Part shown: positions 26,018 through 33,713 of the stretch, in pieces
Numbering within the stretch: position 1 is the first letter of the stretch
Layout of the letters: every line of letters begins with the position of its first letter
DNA from: Bacteroidia bacterium
Lineage (GTDB): Bacteria > Bacteroidota > Bacteroidia > B-17B0 > Aurantibacillaceae
DNA length: 34,769 nucleotides
Assembly: GCA_025451115.1 (NCBI GenBank)
Contig: JANWKZ010000057.1
Span: 1-34,769, forward strand
Direction of reading: 5' to 3'
The notes under the pieces: model-generated
The model's database searches: none
What the model saw: the letters and a program-made list of their open reading frames with translations, nothing else
What the model was told of the DNA's origin: nothing
Made by a program: the position numbers and the translations under genes

Positions 26018-27328
26018 TCATTTCACCACTTCCCTTCCGATACTTGAATAATAATAACCTAATTTTTTCATCTGGTCTAACCCGTAAAGGTTCCTTCCGT
26101 CAAAGATCACTTTGTGTTTCAGGCTGGAAGAAACTCTATCGAAATCAGGTGTGCGGAACAGGGCCCACTCGGTGGCGATGATCAGTGCGTCGGCATTTTG
26201 CAGCGCTGAATAAGGATCGGAAGCGTACTTTATTTTGTCGCCATAGATCTTTTTTACATTCTCCATCGCTTCCGGATCATGAGCCGTAACGGAAGCACCG
26301 GCTTTCAGTAATTCATCAATAACATAAAGCGCGGGAGCCTCGCGAATATCATCTGTATCGGGCTTAAAGGCCAATCCCCACAGGGCAAAATGCCTGCCTT
26401 TTAAATTTCCATTAAAATAAGAATTGATCTTCGGAACGATAATGGTCTTTTGATTTTCGTTCACTTCCATCACTGAGTGAAGGATACGGAAATCATATTT
26501 TACTTCATCCGCAGATTTAGCTAAGGCCTGTACATCTTTAGGGAAACAACTTCCGCCATATCCAATGCCGGGGAAAAGAAAACGTTTACCAATACGGTCG
26601 TCGCTGCCTATGCCTATACGCACCATGTCTACATCCGCGCCCAGTTTTTCACACAGGTTGGCGATCTCGTTCATGAAAGTGATCTTCGTCGCAAGGAAAG
26701 CGTTGGCGGCGTACTTAGTAAGTTCGGCCGATTTTTCGTCCATGAAAACGATAGGATTACCCTGGCGTACGTAAGGTTTGTAAAGTTCTTCCATCGTTTT
26801 ACGGGCGCGATCGCTGCTCGCGCCGATCACCACACGATCCGGTTTCAGAAAATCATCCACCGCGAATCCCTCGCGCAGGAATTCAGGATTTGAAACAACA
26901 TCAAATTCAACTTTCGCGTTCTTGGCCATGGCCGCACGAACTTTATCGGCGGTTCCCACAGGCACAGTACTCTTATCGACAATAACTTTGTAATCTTTGA
27001 TGATCTTTCCGAGTTCATCAGCCACACCTAAAACGTAACTCAGATCCGCGCTACCATCTTCACCGGGAGGAGTAGGCAGGGCAAGGAAAATAATAGCAGA
27101 GTGCTCGATCGCTTCTTTCAGGTTGGTGGTAAAGGAAAGTCGGCCGGCTTTAATATTTCTATGAAAAAGTGTGTCGAGGTGCGGTTCGTAAATAGGCACA
27201 ACGCCTTCCTGCATCTTCTTTACTTTTTCCTGGTTAATATCTACGCAAATAACGGTATTGCCGGTCTCAGCCAGGCAAGTGCCCGTTACCAATCCAACAT
27301 AACCTGTTCCTACTACGGTAATTTTCAT
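26018..27328 (-). CDS. ugd: UDP-glucose 6-dehydrogenase
   Basis: A 436-residue NAD-dependent enzyme that oxidises UDP-glucose to UDP-glucuronate. The N-terminal Rossmann motif GTGYVGLVTGTCLAE, the substrate-site VSNPEFLREG, and the catalytic Cys in GYGGSCFPKD are present, along with GLAFKPDTDDIREAP near the C-terminal NAD domain. The class is TuaD/Ugd; a UDP-GlcNAc dehydrogenase (WbpA type) is possible since the neighbour is WbpE-like. It lies 6 bp after the aminotransferase gene, and the product is the substrate of the UXS encoded downstream. Confidence 0.95.
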   Translation of the reverse strand: MKITVVGTGYVGLVTGTCLAETGNTVICVDINQEKVKKMQEGVVPIYEPHLDTLFHRNIKAGRLSFTTNLKEAIEHSAIIFLALPTPPGEDGSADLSYVLGVADELGKIIKDYKVIVDKSTVPVGTADKVRAAMAKNAKVEFDVVSNPEFLREGFAVDDFLKPDRVVIGASSDRARKTMEELYKPYVRQGNPIVFMDEKSAELTKYAANAFLATKITFMNEIANLCEKLGADVDMVRIGIGSDDRIGKRFLFPGIGYGGSCFPKDVQALAKSADEVKYDFRILHSVMEVNENQKTIIVPKINSYFNGNLKGRHFALWGLAFKPDTDDIREAPALYVIDELLKAGASVTAHDPEAMENVKKIYGDKIKYASDPYSALQNADALIIATEWALFRTPDFDRVSSSLKHKVIFDGRNLYGLDQMKKLGYYYSSIGREVVK

Positions 27329-27334
27329 AAAGGT

Positions 27335-28477
27335 TTATTTACAGAATTCTAAAACGGATGTACTGATGTAACTTAATGTTTGTTCGTCTAATTCGGTATG
27401 CATAGGCAGCGATAATACGCTAGCACAAAGTTTCTCGGTAACAGGAAAATCACCTTCCTTGTAAAGCGGACTGGCATAAGCCTTTTGCATGTGCAGCGGA
27501 ATAGGATAATAGATCATGCTCGGAATATCCTTGCTTGCCAGGAACTCGCGCAGTTTATTGCGGTCAATTCCGGTTAGCTGCAAAGTATATTGGTGGAAAA
27601 CGTGTGTTGAGCTTTTGGAGCGGAAAGGAGTTTTTATTTTTGCATGGCCTGCAAATGCTTTGTCGTAATGCGCGGCGGCCCTGTTGCGGGCGGCGGCGTA
27701 CTCATCCAGGCGCTTCAGTTTTACTTTCAGGATTGCGGCCTGCAGGGTATCTAAACGGGAGTTCACACCTAAAACATCGTGTACATACTGTACACTCTGT
27801 CCATGATGCGCGATCATTTTACATTTTTTTGCCAACTCTTCGTCATTGGTGTAGATCGCTCCACCGTCTCCGTAACAACCTAAGTTTTTACTGGGGAAAA
27901 ACGAAGTGCAACCGATCGTTCCAACAGTTCCGGCTTTCACTTTTGTACCATTTGCAAACGTGTAGTCTGCTCCGATGGCCTGTGCCACATCTTCAATAAC
28001 AGCCAAATTATGTTTTTTGGCAACCTGCATGATGGCTTCCATATCGGCACACTGGCCGAACAAATGCACGGGTACAATAGCTTTTGTTTTGGGAGTGATG
28101 GCTTTCTCCATCGCTTTTACGTCAATGCAAAAAGTATCGGGGTAAACGTCAACCAACACAGGTGTTAGTCCGAGGAGACCGATCACTTCTGCCGTGGCTA
28201 CATAGGTAAAGCTGGCCGTGATCACTTCATCGCCGGGCTTTAGTCCAAGCGCCATCATGGCTATCTGCAGGGCGTCGGTACCGTTTGCGCAGGGAATTAC
28301 GTGTTTTACACCCAGGTAGGCCTCCAGGTCGGCCTGGAATTCCTTCACGGCGGGGCCGTTGATGAAGGCCGTATTATTTATAACTTCCTGTATACCTGCG
28401 TCTACTTCGGTCTTGATCTTCTGGTACTGGCCTTTCAGGTCGACCATTTGGATTTTTTTGGAACTCACTGTGCTCAT
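27335..28477 (-). CDS. DegT/DnrJ/EryC1/StrS aminotransferase, WbpE/WlbC-like
   Basis: A 380-residue PLP-dependent sugar aminotransferase. The start is the ATG at 28477; the track's extension to 28552 crosses the promoter region. PLP lysine is in TSFFPSKNLGCYGDGGA; VIPCANGTDALQIAM, AITPKTKAIVPVHLFGQCADM and GVNSRLDTLQAAIL match the WbpE/WlbC type, which aminates UDP-3-keto-GlcNAcA in di-N-acetylated glucuronate synthesis. Other 3-keto or 4-keto sugar substrates are possible. It is the first gene of the sugar-nucleotide operon, 6 bp before ugd, with a TATATTTG box 12 nt upstream of the ATG. Confidence 0.9.
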   Translation of the reverse strand: MSTVSSKKIQMVDLKGQYQKIKTEVDAGIQEVINNTAFINGPAVKEFQADLEAYLGVKHVIPCANGTDALQIAMMALGLKPGDEVITASFTYVATAEVIGLLGLTPVLVDVYPDTFCIDVKAMEKAITPKTKAIVPVHLFGQCADMEAIMQVAKKHNLAVIEDVAQAIGADYTFANGTKVKAGTVGTIGCTSFFPSKNLGCYGDGGAIYTNDEELAKKCKMIAHHGQSVQYVHDVLGVNSRLDTLQAAILKVKLKRLDEYAAARNRAAAHYDKAFAGHAKIKTPFRSKSSTHVFHQYTLQLTGIDRNKLREFLASKDIPSMIYYPIPLHMQKAYASPLYKEGDFPVTEKLCASVLSLPMHTELDEQTLSYISTSVLEFCK

Positions 28478-28489
28478 AAAAAAGAAAGG

Positions 28490-28497
28490 CAAATATA
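28490..28497 (-). promoter_or_regulatory. Candidate -7 box of the sugar-nucleotide operon
   Basis: On the minus strand this reads TATATTTG, a perfect TAnnTTTG match, 12 nt before the aminotransferase ATG. A T-rich stretch (CTTTTTA) lies about 16 nt upstream. Confidence 0.6.
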
Positions 28498-28577
28498 AGG
28501 ATTTGCCCCATAAAAAGCGGCTTTTTTCGAAAGCTAAAAGTATTGACATCAAGGAGGTTAAAGCAAAAACTTATAGC

Positions 28578-28585
28578 TATCTTTG
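28578..28585 (+). promoter_or_regulatory. TAnnTTTG box 5 nt before the hutH start
   Basis: TATCTTTG matches TAnnTTTG exactly and ends 5 nt before the ATG at 28591. If used, the mRNA would start at or next to the start codon. The -33 region lacks a clear TTTG. Confidence 0.45.
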
Positions 28586-28590
28586 TACCC

Positions 28591-30078
28591 ATGTTTTTAT
28601 TGGACCCCGGGAAGTATTTTACCCTTGAAGAATTAGAGCGGGTTGTGAGGTCGGGCGAGTCTTTGGCCTTTTCGCCCGCTGCCCTTAAAAATATTAAGAA
28701 TTGCCGCGCTTATCTCGATAAAAAGATCGCTTCGCAGAAAGAACCTGTGTATGGTGTGAACACCGGTTTTGGTTCTTTGTGCAATGTGGTGATCCCCGCC
28801 AAAGACCTTCAGCAATTACAGGAGAACCTAGTGAAATCGCACGCCTGTGGAATGGGGGAGGAAGTGCCGCGCGATGTGGTGAAGATCATGCTGCTGCTAA
28901 AGATCCGCAATTTCATTTATGGCAAATCTGCTGTAAGTATTGAAACTGCCGAACGCATGTTGTTCTTCTACAACAACGATATCCTTCCGGTTATTTATCA
29001 GCAAGGCTCTTTAGGTGCTTCGGGCGATCTCGCGCCTTTGGCACACTTAACATTGCCTTTGCTTGGACTGGGAGAAGTTTACCACGAAGGAAAAAAGACA
29101 AACACGTCAGATCTTTATAAAAAACTCAAATTAAAACCGGTTGCGTTGCAATCTAAAGAAGGACTCGCTTTATTGAACGGGACGCAGTTCATGAGCGCTT
29201 ACGCAGCCTGGTGTTTGATGAGATCGAACCACATGAATAAGCTGGCGGATCTCACCGGGGCGCTTGCTCTCGATGCTTTTTTGGGAAGAACGGACCCTTT
29301 CAGTGACGGAATTCAGAACGTACGTCCGCATAAGGGACAGATTGAAACAGCAAAGGCTGTAAAAGGATTTTTAAAAGGAAGTAAGATCGCGGCAAAGAAA
29401 AAAGAAGCTGTGCAGGACCCATATTCCTTCCGCTGTATTCCACAAGTGCATGGTGCTACAAAAGATGTTGTGAGGCACGTTGCATCGGTTATTGAAACTG
29501 AAATAAATTCTGTTACAGATAACCCCACTGTTTTTCCGGAGACCGATGAGATCATTTCAGGCGGAAATTTTCACGGCCAGCCTTTAGCGCTTGCAATGGA
29601 TTATTTAGCGATGGGTATTGCCGAATTAGGCAGTATCTCTGAAAGAAGAACGTATCAATTGATCTCGGGAACAAGAAAACTGCCTCCTTTCCTGGTGGCA
29701 AAACCGGGTATCAACTCCGGTTTCATGATCCCGCAGTATACCGCAGCTTCTATTGTAAGCCAGAACAAACAATTATGTTCGCCCGCTTCGGTGGATAGCA
29801 TTGTTTCTTCAAATGGACAAGAAGATCATGTGAGCATGGGAGCGAATGCCGCTACCAAATGTTATAAGGTAGTGGAAAATACTTATAAAGTGTTGGCCAT
29901 CGAGTTCATGAACGCCGCGCAGGCTTTGGAATTCCGCAGGCCGCTCACATCTTCACCGATGATCGAAAAAACAGTGAAAGAATTCCGTAAGAAAGTAGCT
30001 TTCATTGAACAGGATAAAGTAATGTTCACCGAAATAGATAATACGCTTAAATTTGTTAAAACTTTGGATTTAAAATAA
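28591..30078 (+). CDS. hutH: Histidine ammonia-lyase HutH
   Basis: A 495-residue member of the aromatic amino acid lyase family. The MIO prosthetic group forms from Ala-Ser-Gly in QGSLGASGDLAPLAH. VYGVNTGFGSLCNVVI and LQENLVKSHACGMGEE follow family order; the Ser-His pair in KSHACG is the selectivity pair typical of histidine lyases (tyrosine lyases have His-Leu, phenylalanine lyases Phe-Leu), so it should convert histidine to urocanate. The ATG at 28591 fits the family N-terminus; the track start at 28543 adds unrelated residues. No hutU, hutI or hutG lies beside it; the downstream neighbour is a cysteine desulfurase gene beyond a structured spacer. Confidence 0.93.
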   Translation: MFLLDPGKYFTLEELERVVRSGESLAFSPAALKNIKNCRAYLDKKIASQKEPVYGVNTGFGSLCNVVIPAKDLQQLQENLVKSHACGMGEEVPRDVVKIMLLLKIRNFIYGKSAVSIETAERMLFFYNNDILPVIYQQGSLGASGDLAPLAHLTLPLLGLGEVYHEGKKTNTSDLYKKLKLKPVALQSKEGLALLNGTQFMSAYAAWCLMRSNHMNKLADLTGALALDAFLGRTDPFSDGIQNVRPHKGQIETAKAVKGFLKGSKIAAKKKEAVQDPYSFRCIPQVHGATKDVVRHVASVIETEINSVTDNPTVFPETDEIISGGNFHGQPLALAMDYLAMGIAELGSISERRTYQLISGTRKLPPFLVAKPGINSGFMIPQYTAASIVSQNKQLCSPASVDSIVSSNGQEDHVSMGANAATKCYKVVENTYKVLAIEFMNAAQALEFRRPLTSSPMIEKTVKEFRKKVAFIEQDKVMFTEIDNTLKFVKTLDLK

Positions 30079-30242
30079 TGTTGTATTTGCGTTAAGGATA
30101 CAAAAGGCCCGAAGGGGTTCTTTTTTGAGCCGCCTGTATTTGCGGATCAAAAAAAACGGAACCCTTTTGTAGCCTGGCCCCGCACGTAATGATTCACTGA
30201 AAGAAAATTACCAACGCGGGGAAACGCCCAAAACACCAAAAA
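30079..30242. other. Structured intergenic element (two strong hairpins)
   Basis: The 164-bp gap after hutH is not coding. It contains a long stepped hairpin (listed separately) followed by a second possible stem CCCCGC (30178-30183) / GCGGGG (30216-30221), with the motif CGCGGGGAAACGCCCAA at its end. The cysteine desulfurase gene starts right behind it, so it forms that gene's leader if transcription begins upstream. Confidence 0.5.
30114..30166 (+). terminator. Long stepped hairpin downstream of hutH
   Basis: Three stacked stems are visible: GGGTTC/GAACCC, then TTTTTTGA/TCAAAAAA, then CCGC/GCGG around an 8-nt loop. It is followed by TTTTG. It can act as a rho-independent terminator for hutH, though the internal A/T-rich step is unusual. 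Confidence 0.6.
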
Positions 30243-31385
30243 ATGAAAGTTTATTTAGATAACGCCGCCACCACGAAACTTGATGAGGAAGTTCTGAACG
30301 CCATGCTTCCTTATATGAAGGAAGAGTTTGGAAACCCGTCTTCCATTCACGGTTTTGGTCGCAAAACGCGCTCGGCCATTGAAACGGCGCGTAAAACGGT
30401 TTCAAAACTGTTGAATGTAACACCTGCCGAGATCTTTTTTACTTCGGGCGGAACGGAGGCCGATAACATGGCTATTGTAAAGACCATTGAGACTTTTGGT
30501 ATTAAGCACGCCATCACTTCCAAAATAGAACACCACGCAGTTGAGCATACGCTCCAGGAGATGGAAAAGGAAGGAAAGATCAAATTGAGCTGGGTGAACC
30601 TCGATAAAAAAGGAAATGTAGACCTGGCCCACCTGGAAGAATTGCTGAAGGCAAACCCAAAGTCATTGGTTTCATTGATGCATGCCAACAACGAGGTGGG
30701 GACTCTGCTTCCGATAAATAAAGTGGGTGAAATTTGCGAGAAATACGATGCTATTTTCCATAGTGATACAGTACAAACTATGGGACATTTCGCCATGGAC
30801 CTCCGCGCGATGAAAGTGCACATGGTTACCTGCGCAGCGCATAAATTCCATGGACCGAAAGGCGTTGGTTTTCTTTATGTTAATAATACTTTGAAATTGA
30901 AACCGCTTATTCACGGCGGCGCACAGGAGCGCAACATGCGTGGAGGAACGGAGAACGTTTATGGAATTGTGGGTCTTGCCAAAGCCTTCGAGATCTGCAA
31001 CCGCGAGATGCAGGAACACCAGGATCATATACGTGGTTTGAAGAACTACATGCGCGAACAACTGCAAAAAAATGTTCCGGGTGTTGAATTTAACGGAGAA
31101 ACGGACGAACATAGTTTATATACCGTATTGAACGTATTACTTCCACCAAGCGAGGACGGAGAAATGTTGTTGTTCAACCTCGATATACAAGGTATAGCCG
31201 CTTCGGGTGGAAGCGCTTGCTCATCGGGCAGCAACCAGGGCTCGCATGTATTGCGCGGTCTGGATGTGGATATGTCGAGACCATCAGTTCGTTTTTCCTT
31301 TTGCAAATACAATACAAAAGAGGAGATCGATTATGCTATTGGCAAATTAGTGGAGATATTAAAAATTAAAGTTACGGCAAAATAA
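30243..31385 (+). CDS. iscS: Cysteine desulfurase (NifS/IscS family)
   Basis: A 380-residue PLP enzyme that removes sulfur from cysteine as a persulfide for Fe-S clusters and tRNA thiolation. The N-terminus MKVYLDNAATTKLDEEV, FTSGGTEADNMAI, the PLP lysine in AAHKFHGPKG and the catalytic Cys in GGSACSSGSNQ are all present. It is close in length to IscS/NifS (about 400). It has no isc or suf genes beside it. Its stop overlaps the ATG of a 45-codon membrane ORF by one base (TAATG), tying it to the downstream tatA. It could supply sulfur for the tRNA enzymes encoded in the window (for example, the 2-thiouridine substrate of MnmH); that is inference. Confidence 0.93.
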   Translation: MKVYLDNAATTKLDEEVLNAMLPYMKEEFGNPSSIHGFGRKTRSAIETARKTVSKLLNVTPAEIFFTSGGTEADNMAIVKTIETFGIKHAITSKIEHHAVEHTLQEMEKEGKIKLSWVNLDKKGNVDLAHLEELLKANPKSLVSLMHANNEVGTLLPINKVGEICEKYDAIFHSDTVQTMGHFAMDLRAMKVHMVTCAAHKFHGPKGVGFLYVNNTLKLKPLIHGGAQERNMRGGTENVYGIVGLAKAFEICNREMQEHQDHIRGLKNYMREQLQKNVPGVEFNGETDEHSLYTVLNVLLPPSEDGEMLLFNLDIQGIAASGGSACSSGSNQGSHVLRGLDVDMSRPSVRFSFCKYNTKEEIDYAIGKLVEILKIKVTAK

Positions 31386-31522
31386 TGTTACTGGCAGCGG
31401 CGCAAAAAAATACGATGTACGAGTTTGGAGGAAGTGAGATCTTCATCCTGTTCATTGTGGCTATTATTTTTGGCCTTGGCATTTATACTTTATTGAAATT
31501 CCGTAAGAGTAAAAATTCGTGA
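31385..31522 (+). CDS. 45-residue single-pass membrane protein, TatA-like N-terminal segment
   Basis: This ORF is too short for the supplied track. It encodes MLLAAAQKNTMYEFGGSEIF and then ILFIVAIIFGLGIYTLLKFRKSKNS. The segment FGGSEIFILFI aligns by eye with the N-terminus of TatA encoded next (FLGGGELFIVFLAILLLFG), including the conserved polar Glu before the helix. It ends in a short basic tail and lacks the amphipathic helix of real TatA. The ATG overlaps the iscS stop by one base and its TGA is one base before the tatA ATG, so it sits in perfect operon register. A second Met at residue 11 is an alternative start. Function is unknown. Confidence 0.7.
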   Translation: MLLAAAQKNTMYEFGGSEIFILFIVAIIFGLGIYTLLKFRKSKNS

Positions 31523-31523
31523 G

Positions 31524-31787
31524 ATGAAGACCGTGTTGTTGTTATTTGATTTTTTGGGTGGGGGAGAGCTCTTCATTGTGTTCCTGGCCATCCTGCTTTT
31601 ATTTGGAGGTAAAGGTATGCCAACCGTTATGCGTAACCTGGGCCGCGGCATCCGCCAGTTCAAGGACGCCACCGCCGGTATACAACGTGATATACAGGAA
31701 AGCACCAATAACATCAAGAAGGAAATTGAGAAGCAGGCCAACGTGATAGAGGAGAAAGCCAAAGAAACTTCTAAAGAACTCGAATAA
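31524..31787 (+). CDS. tatA: Sec-independent protein translocase subunit TatA
   Basis: An 87-residue TatA/TatE-family protein that forms the pore-lining component of the twin-arginine translocase for folded proteins. It has the N-terminal short transmembrane helix with the conserved Glu (GGGELFIVFLAILLLFGG), the hinge and FGGKGMPTVMRNLGRGIRQFKDA amphipathic helix, and a charged helical tail. It does not lie beside tatC in the window. It is preceded by the 45-codon TatA-like ORF with one base between. An ATG-led lipoprotein gene with a cytochrome domain starts 10 bp downstream. Confidence 0.94.
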   Translation: MKTVLLLFDFLGGGELFIVFLAILLLFGGKGMPTVMRNLGRGIRQFKDATAGIQRDIQESTNNIKKEIEKQANVIEEKAKETSKELE

Positions 31788-31797
31788 TTTCCCGCTC

Positions 31798-33174
31798 ATG
31801 AAATGGCTGAAAAATACTTTTTTTCTTTTTTCAGCGCTTATTTTATTTTCCTGTGGCGATCCGGGAGAGAAAACCTCTGAAAAGACTCCTGTAAACACCA
31901 ACGTAAACTTCGCGGAACATGTTGCTCCGATCGTTTTTAAGAACTGCACGCCTTGTCACCGCCCCGGTGAGGCGGGCCCTTTTACTTTGCTTTCTTATTA
32001 TGACGCGAAGAAGAATGCCAACAAGATCAAATTCGTAACGCAGGTGCGCTACATGCCGCCCTGGCCGGCTGATAAAAGCTATACGCATTTTGCCAAGGAA
32101 CGCGGATTAAGCGGCGAAGAGATCGCGCTCATCAAAGATTGGGTGGAGCAGGGTTGTAAGCCCGGCGACACGTCTAAGTTATCTCCGCCTGAGTTCTTCA
32201 CAGGCTCTTTCTTCGGCAAGCCCGACATGGTCATTCCTTTTCACGAAGCGGTTCCAATAAAAGGCAACGGTACCGATCATTTCTATATGGTAAAGGCTCC
32301 CTATGAAATGAAGAGTGATACGTTTGTTCGGTTCTACGAATTTGTTCCGCATAAAAGAAAACTCGTGCATCACGTGAATGGACACCTGATAGGATTTGAG
32401 GATGGCAAAAAGAAAAATGCCTATGCAGGGAAATCTTATTGGCAGGACGACCCTAAACTGAGCAATGATGTTTACAAGGAAATGGGGCTGGCTAACGATG
32501 ATGGTACTTTTCCGCCTATGTTGGCCAATACGGTTTATTACTTGCCTGGTTATTCGGCGCAGGTGTTCCCGGATGGGATAGGAGGGTATTTCATGAAGAA
32601 GAAGGGCGCTATTCTCTTAAAGAACCTGCATTATGGTCCTTCTGCTATCGATACCAAGGATTCTTCTGTTATCAATGTGTTCTTTGGTCCGCCACCAAAA
32701 CGGCCAGTGCAGGAGTTACAATTAGGAACATTTGGGATCGCGCCCATAGTACCAAAATTTGATATTCCGGCGAACAAGGTGAGCACTTTCTCAAGTAGGT
32801 GGACCGTTCCCCAGGATATTTCAATTCTTTCTGTGAATCCACACATGCATTTAATCGGAAAGACTTTCCTTGCTTACGCGCTTACTCCGAATGGCGATAC
32901 GATCAGGTTAATTCGTATCAACAAATGGGATTTTAAATGGCAATACTATTACACCTACAAGCATCCGGTTAAAATTCCGGCGGGAAGTACAATGGTAGCA
33001 ATTGGTATTTACGATAATACTGATAAGAACCCCAACAATCCTTTCCATCCGCCGCGCGACATAAAGGAGCGTAATGACATGTTCAGCATGGGTACTACAG
33101 AGGAAATGTTCCAGTTCATCTTTACTTATTTCCCGTATCAGCCAGGGGATGAGAGTTTGGATTTGGAGAATTAA
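31798..33174 (+). CDS. Lipoprotein with c-type cytochrome and copper type II monooxygenase-like domain
   Basis: A 458-residue lipoprotein: signal peptide MKWLKNTFFLFSALILFSC with lipobox Cys19. The cytochrome-like part (residues about 38-115) has the heme motif CTPCHRPGEAGPF and the MPPWPADKSY segment. The C-terminal part resembles the copper type II ascorbate-dependent monooxygenase fold; HHVNGHLIGF and NPHMHLIGKTF are candidate copper-binding motifs. Such cytochrome/monooxygenase-like fusions are frequent in Bacteroidota and Planctomycetes, usually of unknown substrate. It starts 10 bp after tatA, and its stop interlocks with that of the YfiR-like gene (TTAA). The enzyme activity is inferred only. 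Confidence 0.87.
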   Translation: MKWLKNTFFLFSALILFSCGDPGEKTSEKTPVNTNVNFAEHVAPIVFKNCTPCHRPGEAGPFTLLSYYDAKKNANKIKFVTQVRYMPPWPADKSYTHFAKERGLSGEEIALIKDWVEQGCKPGDTSKLSPPEFFTGSFFGKPDMVIPFHEAVPIKGNGTDHFYMVKAPYEMKSDTFVRFYEFVPHKRKLVHHVNGHLIGFEDGKKKNAYAGKSYWQDDPKLSNDVYKEMGLANDDGTFPPMLANTVYYLPGYSAQVFPDGIGGYFMKKKGAILLKNLHYGPSAIDTKDSSVINVFFGPPPKRPVQELQLGTFGIAPIVPKFDIPANKVSTFSSRWTVPQDISILSVNPHMHLIGKTFLAYALTPNGDTIRLIRINKWDFKWQYYYTYKHPVKIPAGSTMVAIGIYDNTDKNPNNPFHPPRDIKERNDMFSMGTTEEMFQFIFTYFPYQPGDESLDLEN

Positions 33175-33713
33175 TTCACCACAGTCCCCAACTGTATAAG
33201 CTGGCTTGAGATCTTCAATTGGTGCTGCTCGATCTCTTTTTTGTTGATGTCGAATTTCAGAGCATCATCGTCAAGTGTAACGAAACTAAGTGCGGCCCCT
33301 TTTCTGGCAAGACCTTCGCGCTCGCCAACGATCAGGATAGGTTTGTCCTTCATCTGCTCTTTAAGCGTTTTTACAACTGAGCTCTTGGAAGAAGTTACAT
33401 ACATGAGCTGGCAGCCCACCGCGTCTTCGGGTTTCGATAAGCTCTTCACCACAATATTTCTTCCCTTTAGTTTTTTACTCGAAGCCAGGACTTGCAATTC
33501 CTTTTGAATAGGAGAATCACCATAAATGCCCACTACAAAATCTCCTTTGCTTTGCGCTTCGGGCCACTCTATGTATTTCATGAAATTGTAAACGAAGAGC
33601 GTATAAGCCTTGTAATCTACATCCTGCGCCAGTCCATTACTCTTAAAACAAAGCAGGAACACCAACAGCAAAAGCAACCGGCATTTATAAGCTATGTTCT
33701 TTATCTTCTTCAC
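33171..33713 (-). CDS. YfiR-family (DUF4154) periplasmic protein
   Basis: A 180-residue exported protein. The start is a GTG that overlaps the stop of the upstream TonB-dependent receptor gene by 4 bp (GTGA), giving a signal peptide with a long hydrophobic core (LLLLLVFLLCF) ending LAQ. The mature part matches the YfiR/DUF4154 pattern: LFVYNFMKYIEWPEA, FVVGIYGDSPIQKEL, and ILIVGEREGLARKGAALSFV. YfiR in Pseudomonas represses a diguanylate cyclase from the periplasm; in Bacteroidota its homologues often accompany TonB-dependent receptors and sensor kinases. No diguanylate cyclase is present here. Confidence 0.88.
   Translation of the reverse strand: MKKIKNIAYKCRLLLLLVFLLCFKSNGLAQDVDYKAYTLFVYNFMKYIEWPEAQSKGDFVVGIYGDSPIQKELQVLASSKKLKGRNIVVKSLSKPEDAVGCQLMYVTSSKSSVVKTLKEQMKDKPILIVGEREGLARKGAALSFVTLDDDALKFDINKKEIEQHQLKISSQLIQLGTVVN

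Noticed and set aside
28478-28552. N-terminal extension of the DegT aminotransferase
   Set aside because: It covers the TATATTTG promoter box and precedes the normal family start.
28551-28557. Perfect AAGGAGG Shine-Dalgarno-like sequence upstream of hutH
   Set aside because: No start codon follows at a usable distance (the ATG is over 30 nt away), and Bacteroidota rarely use strong Shine-Dalgarno pairing.
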